Of a stretch of 29,342 nucleotides of DNA, positions 1 through 6,091 are shown in pieces; position 1 is the stretch's first letter; each line of letters begins with the position of its first letter. The DNA lies in NCBI GenBank assembly GCA_964386525.1, contig CAYLSO010000176.1:1-29342 (forward strand), read 5' to 3'. Source of the DNA: CAYLSO01 sp964386525. GTDB taxonomy: Bacteria; Eisenbacteria; RBG-16-71-46; DASYSL01. The notes under the pieces are model-generated. The model had not been told where the DNA came from and searched no databases. It saw only the letters and a list, made by a program, of their open reading frames with translations. The position numbers were made by a program, and so were the translations under genes.

Positions 1-125
1 CGCTCGCAGCTCATCTTGGTGCCGGTGAGCCCGAGGTGGTCGCGCAGCGCCCACAGGAGCGGCAACTGCGGGTCGGCCTCGACGGTCTGCGGTCTGCCGT
101 TGACGGTCAATCGGAAGGTGGGCAT
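1..125 (-). CDS. (2Fe-2S)-binding small subunit of a molybdenum hydroxylase (partial, 5' end only)
   Basis: The reading frame starts at ATG 125-123, with an AAGGAG ribosome binding site seven bases upstream, and runs off the left edge after about 41 codons. The visible protein begins MPTFRLTVNGRPQTVEAD and continues to LRDHLGLTGTKMSCE. This is the plant-ferredoxin-like N-terminus of the small subunit of xanthine dehydrogenase, isoquinoline 1-oxidoreductase (IorA) and aldehyde oxidoreductase families, ending at the first cluster cysteine. Such subunits pass electrons from a molybdopterin subunit through two [2Fe-2S] clusters. The usual GTKYGCG context reads GTKMSCE here, a mild deviation. The gene follows the oxidoreductase operon in the same direction after a 127-base gap that holds a strong hairpin. 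The substrate cannot be judged from this fragment. Confidence 0.72.
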   Translation of the reverse strand, partial: MPTFRLTVNGRPQTVEADPQLPLLWALRDHLGLTGTKMSCE

Positions 126-169
126 GGGCGCACTCCTTGCGCGGAGAGCCCGCGTGAGGGAAGCGGGGA

Positions 170-208
170 CCCGCCGGCCTGCCGGGTGGGAGCTCGGCAG
201 GCGGCGGG
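170..208 (-). terminator. Strong hairpin after the 2-oxoacid oxidoreductase operon
   Basis: Arms at 170-184 and 195-208 pair almost perfectly (14 pairs, one bulged base) around a 10-base loop. The hairpin lies 45 bases after the stop codon of the beta subunit and 45 bases before the next start codon. There is no T-tract, so termination would be inefficient or factor-assisted. An RNA-processing or stability role is equally possible. Confidence 0.5.
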
Positions 209-252
209 CTGGTCGTGAGGCAGAACGGACTGCGGAGAGCGCGCGGCGCCGC

Positions 253-1155
253 TTACAGATCCGCCGACGCCTGGACCCTCCTCTCCAGCGTCTTCCAGCG
301 CGCATCCACCTGCTTCTGGATGCGCTCGACATCCTCTTCGGTGAGGTGGCGGAAGCGCCCCTGGCGCCGGATGTAGTCCTTCACCGGCGTGCCGGCGTGC
401 TCCATGCTGAAGCGCCAGCGCTCGCCGTCCTCCACCTCGAGCAGCGGGAACACGCGGCTCTGCACCGCCAGGCGCCCGAGCTCGATGGTCTCGTCGTCGG
501 CCGTCTTCCAGCCCGGCGGGCAGGGCGCCAGGATCTGCAGGAAGCGCGTGCCCCTGATGGTCTTGGCCTTGCGCACCTTGGCCATCAGGTCCGCGGGATA
601 CGCCACGCAGGCGGTGGCGCCGTAAGGGATGCCATGCGCCGCCAGGATCGCCAGCAGGTCCTTCTTGGGGTGCGACTTGGGCTGCCCGGCGGGCGTCGTG
701 GTGGTCCAGGCGCCCCACGGCGTGGCCGAGGAGCGCTGGATGCCGGTGTTCATGTACGCCTCGTTGTCGTAGCAGCAGTAGAGGATGTCGTCGTTGCGCT
801 CGGCCGCCCCGGACAGCGCCTGGATGCCGATGTCGAAGGTGCCGCCGTCGCCGGCCCACGCCAGCACGGTGGTGTCGTCGTCGCCGCGCACCGACAGCGC
901 CGCCTTGATGCCGGCGGCGGTGGACGCCGCGGTCTCGAAGGCCGTGTGGAAGAGCGGCACGTGCAGCGACGACTGCGGCCACGGCCCGGCGATGATCGTC
1001 CAGCAGCAGGCGGGCAGCGACACCACCGTCCTCTCCCCCAGGCCCTTGAGCACCAGGCGCATGGCCAGCGCCCCGCCGCAGCCCGGGCAGGCGAGGTGGC
1101 CGGAGTCGAGCAGCTCCTCGCGCGGGATCAGGTCCTTGATGAGAGGCTGGCTCAT
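253..1155 (-). CDS. porB: 2-oxoacid:ferredoxin oxidoreductase, beta subunit (thiamine diphosphate-binding)
   Basis: This 300-residue protein is the TPP-binding subunit that decarboxylates a 2-oxoacid and passes electrons to iron-sulfur centres. Visible hallmarks are CPGCG near residues 23-27, a second cysteine pair at 50-51, the TPP motif beginning GDGGTFDIG at 102-110, and YDNEAYMNTGIQ at 129-140. All are typical of PorB/VorB proteins. The ATG start overlaps the stop of the alpha subunit gene by four bases (ATGA), indicating translational coupling. It is the last gene of the gamma-flavoprotein-alpha-beta operon. Pyruvate, 2-oxoisovalerate or another 2-oxoacid are all possible substrates. The nearby branched-chain acyl-CoA genes make a branched substrate attractive, but this is inference. 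Confidence 0.93.
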   Translation of the reverse strand: MSQPLIKDLIPREELLDSGHLACPGCGGALAMRLVLKGLGERTVVSLPACCWTIIAGPWPQSSLHVPLFHTAFETAASTAAGIKAALSVRGDDDTTVLAWAGDGGTFDIGIQALSGAAERNDDILYCCYDNEAYMNTGIQRSSATPWGAWTTTTPAGQPKSHPKKDLLAILAAHGIPYGATACVAYPADLMAKVRKAKTIRGTRFLQILAPCPPGWKTADDETIELGRLAVQSRVFPLLEVEDGERWRFSMEHAGTPVKDYIRRQGRFRHLTEEDVERIQKQVDARWKTLERRVQASADL

Positions 1156-2321
1156 GCCTTCACCCCCACCCACACGTCCTCGCGCTGCGGAGCCGACTGC
1201 GGCCCCGCGGCACGGGTGCGGTCCAAGCACTCCTCGATCACGGCCGGCGTCACGTCGCGGCCGCCCAGCCCGACGATGTAGCCGTCGATGCGCGGCCGCT
1301 TCTCGCTCGGCAGGTCGTAGAGCGCGGCGCGCAGCTCCTCGGCGAAGATGCCGCTGCGGCCCGGCGAGATGTTGCGGTCGAGCACCGCCACCTGGGGCAC
1401 GCCGGCCAGCTGCTGGCGCAACAGCGCGGTGGGAAACGGCCGGAACATCCGCACCTTCACCAGCCCCACCTTCTCGCCGCGCGCCCGGCACTCGTTGACC
1501 ACGTGGCGCGCCGTCGAGGTCACCGTGCCCGAGGTCACCAGGACGATCTCGGCGCCCTCGGTGTGGTAGCCCTCGATGGCCCCGTAGCGGCGCCCGAAGC
1601 GCTGGTGCCACTCCTCGTCGACGCGGCGCAGCACCTCGTGCGCCTCGTCCATCGCCTCCTGCTGGCGCAGACGCATCTCCATGTAGACGGCCGGCGTGGC
1701 CAGCGCCCCGAAGGTGTGCGGGTCGTCGACGTCGAGCTTGAGCTGGGCCTCGCGCCGGGGCAGGAAGGCGTCCACGTCGGCCTGATCGGGGATGTCCACC
1801 GGCTCCGAGGTGTGCGACAGGAAGAAGGCGTCGAGCACGATCATCACCGGCAGATTGACGGTCTCGGCCAGCTTGAACGCCTGGATGGTGCTGTCGAGCA
1901 CCTCCTGGTTGGTCTCGCAGTAGAGCTGGATCCAGCCGGTGTCGCGCTGCGACAGCGTGTCGTTCTGGTCGGTCCAGATCGACCAGCCCGGCGCCACGGC
2001 GCGGTTGATGTCGGCCAGGACGACGGGCAGCCGGCCGCCCGCCGCCCAGTGCAGCACCTCGTGCATGAGCAGCAGGCCCTGGGCGCTGGTGGCGGTGAAG
2101 GCGCGCGTGCCGGCCGCGGAGGCGCCGATGCACGCCGCCATCGCCGAGTGCTCCGACTCCACCTTGATGAAGCGCGCCGCCAGGCGGCCGTCGCCGCACA
2201 TCTTGGCCAGCTCCTCGACCACCTGCGTCTGCGGCGTGATGGGATAGGCGGCGATGACCTCGGCGCGCGCCAGCATCACGCCCCAGGAGACGGCGTGATT
2301 GCCCATGACCACCTTCTTCAT
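1152..2321 (-). CDS. porA: 2-oxoacid:ferredoxin oxidoreductase, alpha subunit
   Basis: This 389-residue subunit contains the pyrimidine-binding and transketolase C-terminal-like domains of the PFOR superfamily. The N-terminus reads MKKVVMGNHAVSWGVMLA and is followed by AAYPITPQTQVVEEL near residues 24-38, the family signature. Further markers are VESEHSAMAACIGASAAG near residues 53-70 and the C-terminal LDRNISPG segment. The start at 2321 has a GGGAGG ribosome binding site. The gene is four bases inside the stop of the upstream flavoprotein and overlaps porB by four bases, so all subunits are probably made from one message. Substrate specificity cannot be read from the motifs alone. Confidence 0.93.
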   Translation of the reverse strand: MKKVVMGNHAVSWGVMLARAEVIAAYPITPQTQVVEELAKMCGDGRLAARFIKVESEHSAMAACIGASAAGTRAFTATSAQGLLLMHEVLHWAAGGRLPVVLADINRAVAPGWSIWTDQNDTLSQRDTGWIQLYCETNQEVLDSTIQAFKLAETVNLPVMIVLDAFFLSHTSEPVDIPDQADVDAFLPRREAQLKLDVDDPHTFGALATPAVYMEMRLRQQEAMDEAHEVLRRVDEEWHQRFGRRYGAIEGYHTEGAEIVLVTSGTVTSTARHVVNECRARGEKVGLVKVRMFRPFPTALLRQQLAGVPQVAVLDRNISPGRSGIFAEELRAALYDLPSEKRPRIDGYIVGLGGRDVTPAVIEECLDRTRAAGPQSAPQREDVWVGVKA

Positions 2322-4174
2322 AGCCCCTCCCGGGTCATGGCCATGGCGCAGCGCGGGCACTCCGCGGCGCACACCCCGCAGCCCTTGCAGTACTTGTAGG
2401 AGATCTGGAACCCGCCGTTGGAGCGGCGCGTGATGGCCACGTCCGGGCAGAAGATCAGGCAGACCTCGCAGCTGTTGCACACCCCGCAGTGGAAGCAGCG
2501 GCCGGCTTCCGCGAGCCCGTCCTGGCGCGTCAGGCCCAGGTTGGACTCCTCGAAGCCGGCGCGGCTGCGGTCGGCCGGGAGCTGGCGGTCGGGGTAGCGC
2601 GCCGCGTGCACGAAGTGCGCGGTGTTCAGCATGTCGTAGGTGACCACGTCGTTGACGGGGGCGACGCGGCGGACGGGATCGTCGCCGCGCCAGCGGGCCA
2701 TGCTGACGTTGCCCTGCGGCCCGAAGCGCAGCGCCGCCGGCTCCTGGCCGTCGAGCTTCTCGCCCGCCTGCTGGCGCAGGAAGTGGTCGATGCCGATGGC
2801 CGCCCGCTTGCCGGAGCCGATGGCGTCGGCCACGGTGTGCGGCGCGTCGATGACGTCGCCGCCGGCGAACACGGCCGTCAGGCTGGTGCCGCCCAGCGGA
2901 TGCACGCGCACCCGGCCGGCCTCGCGCGCCACTTCCTCGGGCAGGAAGCCGATCTCGGCGTCTTCCCCGGCGGCCACCAGCACGCTGTCGGCGGGCACCA
3001 GGAAGTCGCAGCCGCCCACCGGCGTCGCCTGGCGGCGCCCGGCGGCGTCCGGCTCGCCCAGCTTCAGGCGCACGCACTTGAGCCCGGCGACCTTGGCCTT
3101 CACGCCCGCCCCGCCCGCCTCGCCGAAGCTCGCCTCCACGGCGTCGAGCGGCGACACGTCCGGCACGTCCTCGTCGCCCACGGCCGCCAGCGGCGCGGCG
3201 AGGAACTCGAAGCACACCCCCTCCCGCTCGGCCGCGGCGATCTCCTCCCAGTTGAGCGCCTGGGGGTCGCGCTCGCCGCGGTAGACCACCGTCACCTCGG
3301 CGCCCTGCCGCAGCGCGGCGCGCGCGCAGTCGATGGCGGTGCTGTCGCCGCCCACCACGACCACGCGGCGGCCCAGCTCCGGTTTCTCGCCGCGGGTCAC
3401 GCGGCAGAGGAAGCCGAGCCCGGGCAGCACGCCCCGCAGGTCGCCGCCCTCGACCCCCAGCGGGCGGCACTGGCGCGCCCCGGTGGAGACGAACACGGCG
3501 TCGTGCCCCTCGACCTCTGAGAACGCGAGGTCGCGGCCGACCCGCACGCCGCAGCGGATGGTGACGCCGAGCCGGCGGATGCGCTCGATCTCGCCGGCCA
3601 GCACGGCCTTGGGCAGCCGGTACTCCGGGATGCCGTAGCGCAGCACGCCGCCCGGCTCGGGCTCGGCCTCGTACACGGTGACGCCGTAGCCGAGGCGCGC
3701 CAGATGATAGGCGCACGCCAGGCCGGCGGGCCCGGAGCCGATGACGCCCACCGTCTCGGCGCGATTGCGGTCGGGCGCGATGGCCGGCGGCGATTCCAGC
3801 GCCAGGTCGCCGAGCAGGCGCTCGACGGCGTGGATGGAGACGGCCTCGTCGTAGTGGGCGCGGTTGCAGGCGTTCTCGCAGCTGTGGTAGCAGACGCGCC
3901 CGGTGACCGCGGGCAGCGGGTTCTCGCGCAGCAGGAGGTCCACCGCGTCGCTCAGGCGGCCTTCCCGCAGCAGGTTCATGTAGCCCTCGATGTCGATGCC
4001 CACCGGGCAGCCCTGGTTACAGGGCGCGACCTTGTCCTGGTAGATGGGGCGGATGTACTTCCACGAGCCGGTGCGGTTGACGCGCGTCGAAGTGCTGCTC
4101 ACCGCCACCGGCGGCACCCCGTGGGCGATGTCGGGGTTGGGGTCGTGGGGGACCGTCGGGCGGGGCTTAGGCAC
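2318..4174 (-). CDS. GltD-like FAD/NAD(P)-dependent oxidoreductase fused to a C-terminal 2[4Fe-4S] ferredoxin (delta-subunit-like)
   Basis: A 618-residue three-part protein. Residues about 45-130 form the cysteine-rich helical N-terminus of glutamate synthase small subunits (C52, C56, C95, C99, C103). Residues about 140-480 hold two Rossmann folds, with the FAD motif GVIGSGPAGLACAYHLARLG and a pyridine-nucleotide motif VVVVGGDSTAIDCA. The last ~60 residues carry two [4Fe-4S] motifs: CNSCEVCLIFCP and CKGCGVCAAECP, the second preceded by YKY as in PorD. It probably replaces the separate delta ferredoxin subunit and may link the oxidoreductase to NAD(P)H. The GTG start at 4174 is supported by GGAGGTGA three bases upstream and overlaps porG by eight bases. 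An ATG-overlap joins it to porA. Confidence 0.88.
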   Translation of the reverse strand: MPKPRPTVPHDPNPDIAHGVPPVAVSSTSTRVNRTGSWKYIRPIYQDKVAPCNQGCPVGIDIEGYMNLLREGRLSDAVDLLLRENPLPAVTGRVCYHSCENACNRAHYDEAVSIHAVERLLGDLALESPPAIAPDRNRAETVGVIGSGPAGLACAYHLARLGYGVTVYEAEPEPGGVLRYGIPEYRLPKAVLAGEIERIRRLGVTIRCGVRVGRDLAFSEVEGHDAVFVSTGARQCRPLGVEGGDLRGVLPGLGFLCRVTRGEKPELGRRVVVVGGDSTAIDCARAALRQGAEVTVVYRGERDPQALNWEEIAAAEREGVCFEFLAAPLAAVGDEDVPDVSPLDAVEASFGEAGGAGVKAKVAGLKCVRLKLGEPDAAGRRQATPVGGCDFLVPADSVLVAAGEDAEIGFLPEEVAREAGRVRVHPLGGTSLTAVFAGGDVIDAPHTVADAIGSGKRAAIGIDHFLRQQAGEKLDGQEPAALRFGPQGNVSMARWRGDDPVRRVAPVNDVVTYDMLNTAHFVHAARYPDRQLPADRSRAGFEESNLGLTRQDGLAEAGRCFHCGVCNSCEVCLIFCPDVAITRRSNGGFQISYKYCKGCGVCAAECPRCAMAMTREGL

Positions 4175-4745
4175 GGCTCACCTCCGGCTTGCCCGCCATG
4201 ACCAGGGCCCTGGCCGCCTCGCGCGCCGCGGCGACGTTGTCCGCCGGGCGCTGCGGTACGTCCTCCTCGATGGCCTTGCACACCGACTCGAGCGATACCA
4301 GGCGGGAGAACTCGGCGAACGCGCCGAGGATGGCGGTGTTGACCAGCGGCTGCGCCTTGGAGCCGAGCCGGTGCTTGCCGGCGATGGCGCCGGCGTCCAC
4401 GGTGGCCACCCGGAAGCGCGCCGCCAGGTCGGGGTAGCCCGACGGCGGCCGCTCGGAGTTGATGAGGATGCTGCCTCCGGGCTTGAGCCCCGAGGTCACG
4501 TCCACGGCACCGATCAGGGTCGGGTCGAGGACGATGAGGTCGTCGGGCTCGGTGATCTCGCAGCGCAGCAGGATGGGGCCGTCGGACAGCCGCAGGAACG
4601 CGGTCACCGGCGACCCGCGGCGCTCGACGCCGAAGGCGGGGAACGACTGGACCGACTTGCCCTCCAGGAACAGGGCCGAGGCCAGGAGCTTGGAGGAAGT
4701 CACGGCTCCTTGCCCGCCGCGTCCGTGGATGCGTAACTCGCGCAT
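4167..4745 (-). CDS. porG: 2-oxoacid:ferredoxin oxidoreductase, gamma subunit
   Basis: A 192-residue protein of the catalytic domain III family of pyruvate/ketoisovalerate oxidoreductases. The N-terminus MRELRIHGRGGQGAVTSSK contains the GRGGQG nucleotide/CoA-contact loop, followed by FPAFGVERRGSPVTAFLRLS near residues 40-59, which is diagnostic. It ends near the usual family length of 180-190. The ATG at 4745 has AAGGAG six bases upstream. It is the first gene of the four-gene operon. Upstream lies a long gap with an inverted repeat and a UTR hairpin, so control of the whole complex is likely to act there. Confidence 0.93.
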   Translation of the reverse strand: MRELRIHGRGGQGAVTSSKLLASALFLEGKSVQSFPAFGVERRGSPVTAFLRLSDGPILLRCEITEPDDLIVLDPTLIGAVDVTSGLKPGGSILINSERPPSGYPDLAARFRVATVDAGAIAGKHRLGSKAQPLVNTAILGAFAEFSRLVSLESVCKAIEEDVPQRPADNVAAAREAARALVMAGKPEVSRA

Positions 4746-4805
4746 CGGGAACTCCTTCGCGCACAGTGGAGCGGCTCGGAACGGCTGGAGCGACCGGAAG
4801 GCGTG

Positions 4806-4826
4806 TGGCGCGCTTCGGTCGCGCCA
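4806..4826 (-). promoter_or_regulatory. Hairpin in the porG leader
   Basis: Arms 4806-4812 and 4820-4826 are perfectly complementary (7 bp) around a 7-base loop that contains TTCG on the plus strand. It sits 61-81 bases upstream of the porG start codon. It could be a leader RNA structure affecting stability or translation. No riboswitch class is recognised. Confidence 0.35.
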
Positions 4827-4924
4827 GCGGGCGGCCCGCCGTCGGTGGGGCAGCGCAAGGCCGCAACCCTCACGGGGCCTGCACTTCCCGTGCCACGGGA
4901 GGGCCGCCGCCGCCCGGCGGAAGT

Positions 4925-4948
4925 GCGCAAGAAATCAAGGTCTTGCGC
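4925..4948. promoter_or_regulatory. Perfect 8-8-8 inverted repeat, candidate operator for the oxidoreductase operon
   Basis: GCGCAAGA at 4925-4932 and TCTTGCGC at 4941-4948 flank the 8-base spacer AATCAAGG. The 24-bp element is about 180 bases upstream of porG and its spacer is unusually AT-rich for this region. This geometry fits a dimeric transcription factor such as a TetR, GntR or FadR type. No regulator gene is adjacent, so the assignment rests on structure only. Confidence 0.4.
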
Positions 4949-5057
4949 GCCGATGACGGGGCGCATATGGGGCCCGGGTGTGCCCGCGCGCCGCTAGTCT
5001 GACGGGCGCGCGGTCGCTTTGTCTGACAGATTGGCGGGGGCGGGAATCGGGGAGCGC

Positions 5058-5218
5058 CGCGGGGGTGCCCCGGGCGGGCCCGCGTGCGGGGAGCGGAGCC
5101 GAAACCCTGATGTGATCCGCGACAGATTCGGCACGACGCGAGCTGCGCGCGGGGGTGCGCCGGACATGCAGCGAGGGTCGCCTGGGCGCCCCTCGTACAT
5201 GCCGTTCCGCGGGGGTGC
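5058..5218 (+). repeat. Three direct copies of CGCGGGGGTGC
   Basis: The 11-mer occurs at 5058-5068, 5148-5158 and 5208-5218, starting 90 and 60 bases apart. The first and third copies extend to the 13-mer CCGCGGGGGTGCC. All are in non-coding DNA just downstream of the secreted-protein gene. Function is unknown. Confidence 0.6.
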
Positions 5219-5223
5219 CGCAG

Positions 5224-5874
5224 CTAGCGATAGAGACCCTTGATGCTCCCCAGCGTCGCCGGCAGCGTCGGCGTCGGCCGCACATCGCCGACCTTGATCT
5301 GGAACGCCAGGCGCGACTGCGAGGGGCGGGCCCCCGTCCACGACAGGGTCGCATTGCCGGTCAGCGTGAAGCCATCGGAGAGCACGCCACCCTGGATGCG
5401 CAGGATGTCGAGCCCATCCCCCATCGCGCTCGACAGGTCTCCCACCGCCACGCCATCCAGCACCAGGTCGGTCACCACGATGCTCGTGCCGGCCTCGACC
5501 GCGCGCGTGCGCACGAAGACGTCGGTGAAGCCGAGCAGCGGCGCGTAAGTCAGGGTCTTGCCGCCGAGCTCGAAGGTCACCAGGCCGAGCCCAACGCTGT
5601 ACACGAGCGAGAACGGCTCGACCGCACCGCTGACCCAGCCGTACTGCGCCGTGGTGGCCGGCGCGCCGGTGTCGGGGCCGAGGTCCAGCTCGAAGGTGGC
5701 CGCACCCGCGCCGTCCCCGATGCGTCCTTCCGCGATGAACGCGTAGGTCGGCGAGAGGGCGAACAGGTCGGCGTCGGAGGCGAGGTGGCTCACCGTGAGG
5801 GCCGCAGTCGCAGCCGAGGGGAGGACCAGGGCGATCACGGCCACAGCGGCCAGCGTGCGGATGGCAGCGGACAT
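5224..5874 (-). CDS. Secreted protein resembling choice-of-anchor W domain proteins, with a TLGSIKGLYR C-terminal tail
   Basis: A 216-residue protein. Residues 1-25 form a clear Sec signal peptide (charged start, hydrophobic stretch AAVAVIALVLPSA, likely cleavage near ATA-AL). The mature part contains FIAEGRIGDGAGAATFELDL, then QYGWVSG and FSLVYSVGLGLVTFELGG, a beta-rich pattern that from memory resembles the choice-of-anchor W domain of extracellular proteins. A proline/threonine linker (PTPTLPAT) leads to a short tail ending KGLYR at the stop. There is no PEP-CTERM segment, LPXTG or C-terminal membrane helix. The ATG at 5874 has GAGGAG six bases upstream, and a good promoter lies about 110 bases upstream. 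It is monocistronic. The domain name is tentative; secretion is well supported. Confidence 0.8.
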   Translation of the reverse strand: MSAAIRTLAAVAVIALVLPSAATAALTVSHLASDADLFALSPTYAFIAEGRIGDGAGAATFELDLGPDTGAPATTAQYGWVSGAVEPFSLVYSVGLGLVTFELGGKTLTYAPLLGFTDVFVRTRAVEAGTSIVVTDLVLDGVAVGDLSSAMGDGLDILRIQGGVLSDGFTLTGNATLSWTGARPSQSRLAFQIKVGDVRPTPTLPATLGSIKGLYR

Positions 5875-5985
5875 CGAAGGCTCCTCGTTCTGCGGAGCCC
5901 TTCCTTGGGATCCAGGGTGCGGGCGGCGCCCCCCCGGGGGGGCCGTGAGAAACCGGAAGGACGGCAGGACACCAATCGCACCATG

Positions 5986-6014
5986 ATTCTAGGCGAAGTC
6001 CGCCCGCGGGGCAA
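5986..6014 (-). promoter_or_regulatory. Sigma-70-type promoter of the secreted-protein gene
   Basis: On the minus strand TTGCCC (6014-6009) is followed by exactly 17 bases and TAGAAT (5991-5986). TAGAAT matches the -10 consensus at 5 of 6 positions, and AT-rich hexamers are rare here. It predicts a leader of about 105 bases that includes a C7G7 palindrome at 5929-5942. Confidence 0.55.
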
Positions 6015-6091
6015 CCCGGCCGGCGCGATCCGCCCCCCTTGCCGCCCGCGACGGCGCTGCGCATCGTGCGCGGGAAGCGCGGGCCGGCGGA

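Larger units (their letters stand above)
4746..5223. other. 478-base intergenic region upstream of the oxidoreductase operon
   Basis: No convincing protein-coding gene is present. From the porG side it contains a perfect 7-bp-arm hairpin at 4806-4826 with a TTCG-type loop, a perfect 8-8-8 inverted repeat at 4925-4948, GTCTGAC twice (4997-5003 and 5021-5027), and three copies of CGCGGGGGTGC (5058, 5148, 5208). The left part is the leader and control region of porG. The right part is the 3' flank of the secreted-protein gene. I could not place a convincing sigma-70 promoter for porG, so it may use another factor or an activator. Confidence 0.6.

Noticed and set aside
16..1281. A long plus-strand open frame of 421 codons opposite the beta subunit gene
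   Set aside because: It is the antisense shadow of porB in GC-rich DNA, is arginine/alanine/glycine-rich without any domain, and conflicts with a well-conserved gene.
4966..4978. CATATG near 4974 as a -10 element for porG
   Set aside because: No -35 at a proper distance, and the match to TATAAT is poor.
4997..5027. GTCTGAC direct repeat as a regulator site
   Set aside because: Only two 7-base copies; too short to separate from chance without comparison.
5224..5874. PEP-CTERM, LPXTG or type IX secretion tail on the secreted protein
   Set aside because: No PEP motif with a membrane helix, no LPXTG and no large C-terminal beta domain; only the short KGLYR tail is seen.
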